NCBI RefSeq assembly: GCF_000472425.1
Contig: NZ_AXAI01000038.1
Span: forward strand, 191-43,899
Direction: 5' to 3'
DNA from: Bradyrhizobium sp. Tv2a-2
GTDB lineage: Bacteria > Pseudomonadota > Alphaproteobacteria > Rhizobiales > Xanthobacteraceae
DNA: 43,709 bases
Under the pieces are notes generated by a model. It searched no databases. It had not been told where the DNA came from and worked only from the letters and a program-made list of their open reading frames with translations. Made by a program: the position numbers and the translations under genes. This document shows positions 25,727 to 34,300 of this stretch, in pieces. Numbering within the stretch: position 1 is the first letter of the stretch; every line of letters begins with the position of its first letter.

Positions 25727-26511
25727 TTCACCTCGGTCGCAACGGGCGTCGGCCTCTTGCGGCGGATCAGCCACCACACGCCGAACAGGTCCAGGATCCC
25801 GATCCAGAGCCGATCGAAGAAGCCGTAATTCGACACGCCCGAATGCCTGGGACGGTCGATCACGTCAACATAGGCGACATCGAATCCTTCGCGTCGGACA
25901 AGCGCCGGGAGAAAGCGGTGCAGCCCGTCGAAATAAGGCAGCATCAGGAACACCTCGCGGCGAAACGCCTTCAGCCCACAGCCGGTGTCACGGGTGCCGT
26001 CGTGCAGGATGTAACTTCGGACCGCATTGGCCACGCGCGACTGCAATTTCTTGAAGCCGGTGTCCTTGCGCCCGACGCGCTGGCCTGCGGCGAGGCCGAC
26101 CTTGGCGCCGCCCTTCTCGACTGCTGCGATCAGTTCAGGCAGAAAGGCCGGGTTGTTCTGACCGTCGCCGTCAAGTGTCGCCACGATTCCCCCGCGTGCC
26201 GCACGCACCCCGCTGCGCACAGCGGCCGACTGGCCGCTCGAGACGACATGTTTGAGCTGACGGATGTTGGGCCAGCGCCTCATGGCGTCGGCGAGCCGTT
26301 CCGCGGTTGCATCCGTCGAGCCGTCGTTGACGTAGATGATCTCGTAGTCCTGGCGGCCGTTCAGCGCAGCCGCAATCTCCTCGATCAGCGGGAGAATGTT
26401 GTCGGCTTCGTTGCGGACGGGGACGACGATGGAAACCGCCAAGGTCTTGTCGGAAACCGCTGGGTCGGAAGAAGGCAAATCGACGCTCGTCCCTGGGTTG
26501 GCCTGCCGCAC
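25723..26511 (-). CDS. Family 2 glycosyltransferase, polyprenyl-phosphate sugar synthase type
   Basis: GT-A fold enzyme of 262 residues, similar in pattern to dolichyl-phosphate mannose synthase and ArnC. It shows VSIVVPVRNEADNILPLIEE (27-46), IIYVNDGSTDATAERLAD, SSGQSAAVRSGVRAARG, the metal-binding ATLDGDGQNNP, and the specificity-type segment DTGCGLKAFRREVF, then RPRHSGVSNYGFFDRLWIG. It should move a sugar from a nucleotide donor to undecaprenyl phosphate at the inner leaflet. The assigned start is a GTG at 26511 with weak support. It is coupled to the LAB_N gene downstream. Confidence 0.88.
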   Translation of the reverse strand: MRQANPGTSVDLPSSDPAVSDKTLAVSIVVPVRNEADNILPLIEEIAAALNGRQDYEIIYVNDGSTDATAERLADAMRRWPNIRQLKHVVSSGQSAAVRSGVRAARGGIVATLDGDGQNNPAFLPELIAAVEKGGAKVGLAAGQRVGRKDTGFKKLQSRVANAVRSYILHDGTRDTGCGLKAFRREVFLMLPYFDGLHRFLPALVRREGFDVAYVDVIDRPRHSGVSNYGFFDRLWIGILDLFGVWWLIRRKRPTPVATEVK

Positions 26512-26589
26512 GCCTGCGCAAATCGGGCCCCGTGCGCGGCGCCCGCTTCTTATGGGGCGGACGCGGCTTGGGCAACCCTCTAAATCACC

Positions 26590-27381
26590 TCAAATCGGGA
26601 CAATTTGGCCGTCATTTCGGATGGCAAAGCCGAGCCGCCGCGCGGCAAACCAGTAGCGCACCGCCACGCTTACGAGGATGCCGATCATGGCGCCCGCCAC
26701 GACGTCGCTCGGATGATGGGCGAGCAGCACGAGCCGGCTCATGGCGATCAGGAGAGCATAGGCGAACATGAACAGGCGCAGCCGCGGCCAGACCGCGCCA
26801 ACCGCGAAGGCGAGTGCAAACGCGGTCACCGCATGTGCGGACGGCAGGCTGAAATAGGGCTCGGTTCCGGTAAAGGGCACGAAGTTGAAGGCATTGGCCT
26901 TGCCACCCACGAACGGCCGGCCGCGGCCGATCGCGTATTTCAGCACCTCGGTGACGAGGTTCGCACACAACACAGCGACGAAGACATATTCGAGCTGCGT
27001 GCCGAAGCGCAGGAGCCTCGCGCGCGACGCGCCTTGGAGCAGCGGCAAAGCAGTCACGGTCACAATCAGCGCGGCGAACAGCGCCCACAGCACATAGGAA
27101 TCCTTGCCGAAGTCGGTCACGGCGCGCGCCCACCAAACATCAGGGCTGCCGCGTGGCGGCATCAGCGCGATCTCAGTCGCATCGAAACCGACCAAGAGCA
27201 CGATTACCAGTACGCCGCCAAGACCCGCGATCAGCAGCACGTCGCGTCCCAGTCGCTGCGCGGCAATGGAACGCCGCGCGTGGGTCGGCGTGCGCAGGAG
27301 CTGCACGACCGACAAACGCAGCAGCGCGACCAGTTGCACGACATAGCCGCGGGATTCGATCGTGGCGACCGAGGTCGACAT
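26590..27381 (-). CDS. PAP2-family membrane phosphatase
   Basis: Integral-membrane lipid phosphatase of 263 residues with the complete PAP2 signature: KYAIGRGRPF (KX6RP), SLPSAHAVTAFALAFAVG (PSxH) and SRLVLLAHHPSDVVAGAMIG (SRX5HX3D). About six membrane helices are visible. The candidate roles are an LpxE-type lipid A phosphatase, or recycling of undecaprenyl pyrophosphate; the sequence alone does not separate them. Its ATG at 27381 overlaps the stop of the GT83 gene (TGATG), which sets the start and indicates coupling. Confidence 0.88.
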   Translation of the reverse strand: MSTSVATIESRGYVVQLVALLRLSVVQLLRTPTHARRSIAAQRLGRDVLLIAGLGGVLVIVLLVGFDATEIALMPPRGSPDVWWARAVTDFGKDSYVLWALFAALIVTVTALPLLQGASRARLLRFGTQLEYVFVAVLCANLVTEVLKYAIGRGRPFVGGKANAFNFVPFTGTEPYFSLPSAHAVTAFALAFAVGAVWPRLRLFMFAYALLIAMSRLVLLAHHPSDVVAGAMIGILVSVAVRYWFAARRLGFAIRNDGQIVPI

Positions 27382-29123
27382 CACTCCGTGCCTTCGGAGC
27401 GGAAGATCGAGATCGTGACCGCCCGCCCCTGCGAGATGTTGAAGCCCTCGATCCGGCTGTAGACATTGTAGCGCAGGCCGATCGCTTCGGCCCGCTGCAC
27501 GAAATTGCGCTCGGTGCGGGCCTCGACAAGTGCAAAGCGGCAAGTTCCCTGGTTCAGGAAATCCGCCGCGCCCGAACCGTCCGTCAGCAATGTCGAGGTG
27601 CCGGTCATGAAGACGAGGCTGGGCTCCTGGAAGCCGGCCGCGGCTGCCTTCGGCCCGACACAGCGGACATTGCGCAGCGCGTGCGCGATCTCGGCGCTCG
27701 GAAACAAGGGCGTCAGCCTCGGCAGCACCACGCCGTAGACCGTGATAGCGAGCGCGAGCGCGGCAACCAGGGCGTTCAGCAGCGAATGTTCAGCGCGGTT
27801 GTCCTCATAGAGCCACCACGCGGCCAGTCCGAAAATCAGCGACACCGCCACGAAAGGCCAGGCCAGAAACACCGGTTGCCGGGTCACCCAGATCGCCCCG
27901 ACCACGGCGATCAGCGAGGTGATGGCGGGAATCGCAAACCACCACGCCGCGCCCTTCATCAGCCAGGAGCGCGACAGCACGCTCCGCTCCACCGCGCCGG
28001 CGGTGAGGATCGCGATCGCCGGATAGAGCGGCAGCACGTAGTGCGGCAGCTTTGTCAACACCGCCTCGAACACGATCCAGGATGGAATCAGCCAAGCCAG
28101 GAGATATTGCGCACCGGGCTCGCGCCTCGCCCGCCACACCGCGGGCGCCGCCATCGCCGCCAGCGGCGCGCCGGGCCAGAAGGTGATCCAGAACAGGAGC
28201 AGATAGAGCCCTGGCGGCATGCCATGGGATTCCTGCGCGCTGAGCTTGCTCAACATGTCGCCGCCGACGGAGTCCGTGAAGAACGCATCGCCCGCGCGCC
28301 AGAAGATCGCGATGAACCAGGGCAGCACCAGCAGCAGCATCCACATCAGGCCCCAGATCGGACGCAGCCGCCATAGCCAGGCGGCGCCGCGGTCGAGGAT
28401 CGCAAGCGTGACGATGGTGAGCCCTGCGAACATCAGGATCAGCGGGCCCTTGATGAGGACGCCGGCTGCGAGCGCCGTCCAGAAGATCGCCGGCCAGCTC
28501 CAGGGCGAATGGGCGGGATCCTCGCCGCGCTGCCAGGACAAATAGGGGCGCGCCATCGCGCCCATCGCGGCGACCACCGTGAGCAGCAGCATCGCGTCGG
28601 TCTTGGCGAGACGGGCTTCGACGCCGAGCAGCACGCAGCTACACATCAGGAGTGCCGCAAGCACGGCACCGCGCCGCGTCACGAAGGCAAGCGCGGTCCA
28701 ATAGGTGAGCAGCACGGCGCCGATCGCTCCCAGCAGCGACGGCATACGGTAGACCCAGATGCGCAGTTGCGCACCCGGAAGGCCGAGGGCGCTCGCAGCT
28801 TGGACCGCGGCCGCCTGCATCCAATAGATTCCGACCGGCTTCTTGTACCGCACGTCCTCCTGGAAGCGGATGTCGACGAGGTCGCCGGTCTCCACCATCT
28901 GCTTGGTCGCCTGCGCAAAGCGCGCCTCGTCGCGATCGACCGGCGGAATGGTGAAGAATCCCGGCAGGAACAAAAGCAGGCCACAGAGCAGCAGGAACGC
29001 CACGGCGCGCGCGTGACTGCTGGTGACGAAGTCCAGGCCGCGCACGAGCCGGCTGCCCGGATTGACGAGGTTTTTCGGCTCGCGTCCGGCGCCAAAACGG
29101 GGGCGGGAATAGGTCTCAACCAT
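27381..29123 (-). CDS. ArnT/GT83-type membrane glycosyltransferase
   Basis: Polytopic inner-membrane enzyme (580 residues) of the PMT/ArnT family, which transfers a sugar from a polyprenyl phosphate to lipid A or a protein on the periplasmic side. The first periplasmic loop holds the catalytic-type acidic motif PPVDRDEARFAQATKQMVET, followed by RYKKPVGIYWMQAA, both hallmark regions of ArnT. About 11 membrane helices follow, with a soluble C-terminal domain (LRNVRCVGPKAAAAGFQEPS). The ATG at 29123 is preferred to the GTG at 29156. It lies 50 bp after pbpC and is coupled to the PAP2 gene. With the adjacent GT2 enzyme as donor-maker it forms a plausible lipid A glycosylation pathway. Confidence 0.87.
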   Translation of the reverse strand: MVETYSRPRFGAGREPKNLVNPGSRLVRGLDFVTSSHARAVAFLLLCGLLLFLPGFFTIPPVDRDEARFAQATKQMVETGDLVDIRFQEDVRYKKPVGIYWMQAAAVQAASALGLPGAQLRIWVYRMPSLLGAIGAVLLTYWTALAFVTRRGAVLAALLMCSCVLLGVEARLAKTDAMLLLTVVAAMGAMARPYLSWQRGEDPAHSPWSWPAIFWTALAAGVLIKGPLILMFAGLTIVTLAILDRGAAWLWRLRPIWGLMWMLLLVLPWFIAIFWRAGDAFFTDSVGGDMLSKLSAQESHGMPPGLYLLLFWITFWPGAPLAAMAAPAVWRARREPGAQYLLAWLIPSWIVFEAVLTKLPHYVLPLYPAIAILTAGAVERSVLSRSWLMKGAAWWFAIPAITSLIAVVGAIWVTRQPVFLAWPFVAVSLIFGLAAWWLYEDNRAEHSLLNALVAALALAITVYGVVLPRLTPLFPSAEIAHALRNVRCVGPKAAAAGFQEPSLVFMTGTSTLLTDGSGAADFLNQGTCRFALVEARTERNFVQRAEAIGLRYNVYSRIEGFNISQGRAVTISIFRSEGTE

Positions 29124-29173
29124 TGGTTCCGCATACGCCGAAACCGCCAGCCCCACAACCGCTTAAGGCACAT

Positions 29174-31387
29174 CTATTGGATTCTCACGACAACTGTGTC
29201 GGCAGCGCCAGTGGCATCGATCACAGTGAGCCTGGCAAAGCCCGGGCCCGGCGGATTGATCAGGCGCTGGCGGCGGCCATCGATCTCGCCGATCGATAGC
29301 CCGTTCACCAGCATTGTCAGCGGCAAAACCCCGCCCGAGACCCGGACCGGCATGGCAGCAGTCTCAGCTCCGCCCGAACGATCGACATCGATCCGGGAGC
29401 CATTGAGGGGGAACTGGATGTGCAGCACGGCTTGTTCCCCGCCACTTCGCACAAGTTCCCCCAAGGGACGGAACCGGCGCAGCGGCAGCGGAAGTTTTGT
29501 GTTACTGGCGACCAGCGCGCCTTTTGGCGGCTTGGGCAAGGCCTGCAGCACCTTGCCGCTGCGGGCGAAGGCATCGAACAAAATGGGCGCGGCCGTGTTG
29601 CGGCCGATCAGGCCGGGAACCGAGGCGCCGTCGGGGCGGCCGACCCAGACGCCGATTGTCATGCGGCCATCGAAGCCGACCGACCATGCGTCGCGATAGC
29701 CGTAGCTGGTTCCAGTTTTGAAGGCGATGCGGTTGCGCGGAGCGTTTTCCGGCGGCGGTGTGCCCAAAAGGACATCGCCGACGTCCCAGGCCGCGACCTT
29801 GTCCATCAGGCGCAGCGGTTCGCGGGGCTCGTCCTTGTCCATGATCTCGCGCAGTGGCCGCGTGGTGCCAAGCCGCGGCAGTCCGGAATAAAGCATCGCC
29901 AGATCCTGCAGCGTCACTCCGACGCCGCCGAGCCCCATCGCAAGGCCAGGCGCCTCATCCTTCGGCAGCACCAGATTGGCGCCGGCCTGCCGCAGCCGCG
30001 ACGCCAATCGGCTGGAGCCGACGCGGTCGAGCAGTTCGATTGCGGGCACGTTGAGCGACAGCTGCAGCGCCCGGCGCACCGGCACCGTGCCCTGATAGGT
30101 CAGATCGAAATTCTCCGGCGCGTAGCTGCCGAAGCGGATCGGCCGGTCGTCGATCAGGCTTTCGGGATGGACAAAGCCGTCCTCGAAAGCGAGCCCATAG
30201 ATGAACGGCTTCAGCGTCGAGCCGGGCGAGCGGATCGCGCGCGTCATGTCGACCTGCCCTGCCCGCGTCTCGTCGAAATAATCGGCCGAACCGACATGAG
30301 CGAGCACGTCGCCGGTCTCGTTGTCGACCACGATGACGGCGACCGAGATATTCGGGCCCAGTGCAGAGGCACGGTCATGCGCGAGTGGCTCGAGCACCTT
30401 CTGCAGGTTCGCATCGAGCGTCAGCTTGATGACCGGCGCGTCCTTCATCACCGCAATCGCCTGATCGGAGGAGTGCGGCGCCAGGATCGGCATCGGCCTG
30501 CGCATCCGCGGCACGGGTGCGGCCTTGGCCTGCGCCGCCTCATCGGCTGTGATGCGATGCTCCTCGACCATGCGATCGAGCACGCGGTCACGGCCCTCGC
30601 GCGCTCCGTCCGGATGACGATCGAGTCTGCGGGTTTCGGGCGATTGCGGCAGCGCCACCAGCAGCGCGGCCTCCGCCAGCGACAGCCGTTTCGGCTCCTT
30701 GCCGAAATAGGCGATGGAGGCGGCACGAATGCCTTCGAGATTGCCGCCATAAGGCGCCAGCGCGAGATAGAGATTGAGGATCTGGTCCTTGCCGAGCTCA
30801 CGCTCGATCTCCAGCGCACGCACGATCTGCCGCAGCTTTGCATAGAGCGAGCGCTCGCGCCGCGGCTCCATCAGCCGCGCAAGCTGCATGGTGATGGTCG
30901 AGCCGCCCGACACGATATGGCCGCGCGTGGCAAGCTGAAATGCCGCCCGCGCCAGCGCCAGCGGATCGACGCCGGCATGGGAGGAGAACCGCTGATCCTC
31001 ATAGGCGAGCAGCAGGTTGAGATAGGTCGGATCGACGTCCTTCCTGGCATCGACCGGCAACCGCCAGCGTCCATCCGCCATCGCATAGGCGCGCAACAGC
31101 TTGCCATTGCGGTCGACGACGGTGGTGGAGACCTCGCGCGCCTTGTCGAGCGGCAACGGGCCGAGGCAGACGGCCCAGGTGATGAACGCCGCGGCAGTGA
31201 CGACAACAATGGCAGCCGCGATTGCCGCTGCGCGAACGAAGTGTCGCCCTTTGGCTCCGTCATCCACGCGAAACGCGGTCATTCCGGGATGGTCCGAAGG
31301 ACCAGACCCGGAATCTCGAGATTCCGGGTTCGATACTTCGCATCGCCTCGGAACGACAGTCTCGCTACTCATCTCACCATCACTCAT
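29174..31387 (-). CDS. pbpC: Penicillin-binding protein 1C
   Basis: Bifunctional peptidoglycan synthase of 737 residues anchored by one helix (about 52-72). The GT51 transglycosylase has EDQRFSSHAGVDP (E130-D131) and GGSTITMQLARL. The transpeptidase has the nucleophile S390 in SPGSTLKPFIYG, SLN in LQLSLNVPAIE, and K557 in AFKTGTSYGYRD. A C-terminal BiPBP_C-like domain follows. The ATG at 31387 overlaps the yfhM stop (ATGA), the arrangement known for yfhM-pbpC in E. coli. Oddly, residues about 11-37, in the cytoplasmic tail, are encoded by an 80-bp palindromic repeat (31278-31357); if the real start were ATG 31282 the repeat would be mostly non-coding. Confidence 0.95.
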   Translation of the reverse strand: MSDGEMSSETVVPRRCEVSNPESRDSGSGPSDHPGMTAFRVDDGAKGRHFVRAAAIAAAIVVVTAAAFITWAVCLGPLPLDKAREVSTTVVDRNGKLLRAYAMADGRWRLPVDARKDVDPTYLNLLLAYEDQRFSSHAGVDPLALARAAFQLATRGHIVSGGSTITMQLARLMEPRRERSLYAKLRQIVRALEIERELGKDQILNLYLALAPYGGNLEGIRAASIAYFGKEPKRLSLAEAALLVALPQSPETRRLDRHPDGAREGRDRVLDRMVEEHRITADEAAQAKAAPVPRMRRPMPILAPHSSDQAIAVMKDAPVIKLTLDANLQKVLEPLAHDRASALGPNISVAVIVVDNETGDVLAHVGSADYFDETRAGQVDMTRAIRSPGSTLKPFIYGLAFEDGFVHPESLIDDRPIRFGSYAPENFDLTYQGTVPVRRALQLSLNVPAIELLDRVGSSRLASRLRQAGANLVLPKDEAPGLAMGLGGVGVTLQDLAMLYSGLPRLGTTRPLREIMDKDEPREPLRLMDKVAAWDVGDVLLGTPPPENAPRNRIAFKTGTSYGYRDAWSVGFDGRMTIGVWVGRPDGASVPGLIGRNTAAPILFDAFARSGKVLQALPKPPKGALVASNTKLPLPLRRFRPLGELVRSGGEQAVLHIQFPLNGSRIDVDRSGGAETAAMPVRVSGGVLPLTMLVNGLSIGEIDGRRQRLINPPGPGFARLTVIDATGAADTVVVRIQ
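31278..31357. repeat. Palindromic REP-like element inside the 5' end of pbpC
   Basis: An 80-bp element with outer inverted ends (GTCATTCCGGG and CTCGGAACGAC), a small hairpin TGGTCC-GAA-GGACCA, a perfect 22-bp palindrome at 31307-31328 (CCCGGAATCTC and its complement), and a second small hairpin CGATAC-TTC-GCATCG. This three-hairpin shape is a frequent intergenic repeat in Bradyrhizobium as I recall it. Confidence 0.8.
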
Positions 31388-34300
31388 TTCGCCGCCCGCA
31401 CCTCAACGCTGCCGGTGCCGGTGCGACCATAGCGCGAGGGATTGTACATGTCCTCGACATAGGCTTGCGGCAGCACGTATTTGCCCGGCGAGACGGCGCG
31501 CACGACATAGGCGACCGTGAACACCGATTTGGAATCGGTCGCACGGTCGATCGCTGCTGTGAAGCGGTCGTCGCGGAACTCGGCATTCGCAGCGTCGACG
31601 CCGTCCTCGATCCACTCCAGCGTTCCGCTGTCGCCGGAAGACACGAGATTCGGATTGTCGATCTCAAGCCCCGCCGGGAGATAATCCGACACCATGATGT
31701 GCCCATAGATCGGCTTGGGCTCGGTGATCTTCAAAACTACTGCGAAGCGGTCGTTTTGCCTCGCCTTGGTCACGTCGGCCGGCTTGCCGTCGAGCGTGTA
31801 GTAATTGCGCTCGATCGCAAAGCCGTTGGACGCTGCCGGCTCCGGAACGACAGGTGCGCCGGACACCGACACCACCACCTGCACCGGCGCATCGCCCGTG
31901 TTGGTGATCTTGAGCGGCTGGCCCGCCACCTCGGCTGCCCTGTAGCTGCGGTAGAGCGCTGTCTTGACCACGTCGCCGTTGACATCGAGCGCCAGCGTCT
32001 CCTTGGCGAGCGCGCGTGCCGCCAGCACCATCCACGCATTCTCCTGCGTCGAGGTGTAGGGCGTGAGCCCGCGCGCGACCTCGACCCGGGCGACCGCCTG
32101 CGTAATCGTCGCCCTCGGTGCGTTGCCCTCGGCTCCAAGCGAGACCAGCGCTGCGGCATCGCGCAGCTGCGAGCCGTAATCCGTGCGACCGAATTCCAGC
32201 ACAGGCTTCGGGTTCAGGCTGTCGAGCGCCGCCGCATAGACCCGCTCAGCCCTGACCCGGTCGCCGACCAGCGCCAGCGCGGCCGCAAGCTGCGCCTTGG
32301 CGATCGGGGTCGCCAGATTGTTGAGCCTGGTGTCGGCGAGATAGCGCAGATCGCCGATGGGAGCAGCGCCGTTGCGGGCCAGCACATAGAGGCCATAAGC
32401 GAGATCGCGCCCGCCATCCTTCTCCGGCTCATTGGCATTGACCACGGAGTTTCGGATACGGTCGAGCGCGTTCTTGAACAGCACGTCCGGCACCGCAAAC
32501 CCTTTCTCCCGCGCACGGGTCAGGAAGTCCATGACATAGGCATCGAGCCAGGCATCGTCGCCGCCCGCCGACCACAGACCGAACGAACCGTTCGAGCCCT
32601 GCCGGGCCAGCAGCCGTTCGATCGCGCTGCGAATGCGATCATCGACGCCTGTGTCCATGGCAAGATGCGCACCGCTGGCAAGCTCGTTGACATAGAGCAG
32701 CGGCATGGCGCGGCTCGTGATCTGCTCGGAGCAGCCGTAGGGATAGCGGTCGAGCGCTTGCAGGATCGCCGCCGCATCAAGCGCGGTGGACAGGCTTGCC
32801 GACAGCGCGACCGTACCGGTGCCCGGCACAAGTTCGGAGAACATGTCCGGGGTCAGCGACAGGCTTTCGCCCTTGGCCAAGGTGCGGATCGAACGGCGCG
32901 CGAGGATCTGCGTCGCAGGCTTCACATCGAGCGCATAGTGCCGGCCGAGCGTAAGCCCATTCGGCCCGTCGATCGCGACATCGATCTGCGCCGTACCGGC
33001 ACCGCCGCCCTCGAGCGCCAGCGTGGTCGAGCTGCGCTGTTTGGCGGCGAGATGCAGGTTGGTCGCCGGGTTGCCCGAAACCTTCACTGGTCCCGAGGTC
33101 TTGACACTGATCGTGTAATCGCCGGCTGCGCCCTCGACATTGTCGAGGTCAAAACTCATGGTGCCGTGATCACCATTGAGCAGGAAGCGCGGCAGCGTCG
33201 CGGTCAGCACCACGGGATCGCGCACGGTGACGTCGATCGTGGCGCGACCGACCTTGGTAGCGCTCCAGGCCACCGCCATCACCCGCGCCGTGCCGGCGAA
33301 ATCAGGGATGTCGAAACTGATCTCGGCGGTGCCGTCAGCGGCAACCGTCACGATGCCGGAATACAGCGCCAGCGGCTTCTGTGTCGGCGGCGCGCCGAGC
33401 AGCTCGCCACCGGCATCGCCGCCGGACTTGATCTGGCCGCGCGTGCCCTGCATGCCGTCGATCAACTGGCCGTAGAGATCGCGGATCTCAGCGGTGAGAC
33501 GGCGCTGGCCGAGATAGTAATCGTCAGGTGCCGGCGGCTTGTAGTTGGTGAGATTGAGAATGCCGACATCGACCGCCGCAACCACGATCTTGGCGTCCTC
33601 ACCCGGATTGAGCCCGGTCACCTTCACTGGAATCTTCAGCGTCGTGTTCGGCCGCACCAGCGCGGGCGGGGTGAGATCGACCGCAAGCCTCCGCGACTTC
33701 TTGTCGATGCCGAACCATTTCAGCCCGATCGCGCGCCCCGGCATGCGTTGCGCAGCGGCATCGAGCGGACGGCGCAAGGTCGCCAGCACGTAGGCGCCGC
33801 TGCCCCAATCGCTGCCGACAGGAATCTTGACCTGCGTGGTGCCTTCCTTGACGTCGACGGTCTGCGTCGTCAGCAGCCGGTCGCCGAGCACGTTGACTGT
33901 CAGCTTGCCGGCGACGCGCGTGTTCACCGACACCGTCATCGTGTCGCCGGACTGATATTCCGGCTTGTCGATCGAGGTCTCCAGGAGGTCAGGTGTATCG
34001 GCGCTGCCGTCGGAATACCAGCCGACATCGAACTGCACCGAGGTGATCGGCCCGTCCGCCTGGTTCGACTTCACGTCCAGCCGGTAGCGGCCGGGCTGCG
34101 GCGCCAAGCTGATGCGGCTCGGTTGGTCGGCGGCAATCACCAGATCGCCGTCGGCAACGCGGCTGGTCGATTTCACCGGCTCGAAATCCCAATAGGAGTT
34201 CTGCCGATACCACTGCCAGCGCGACTCGATCTTCATGAGCTCGTAGCGCAGCCCGTCGCGCGGCAGCCTCTTGCCGTCAGGCGAGACGAAGACGACATCG

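Noticed and set aside
29420..31432. Plus-strand frame of 670 codons opposite pbpC
   Set aside because: Antisense shadow; the minus strand carries all PBP1C catalytic motifs.
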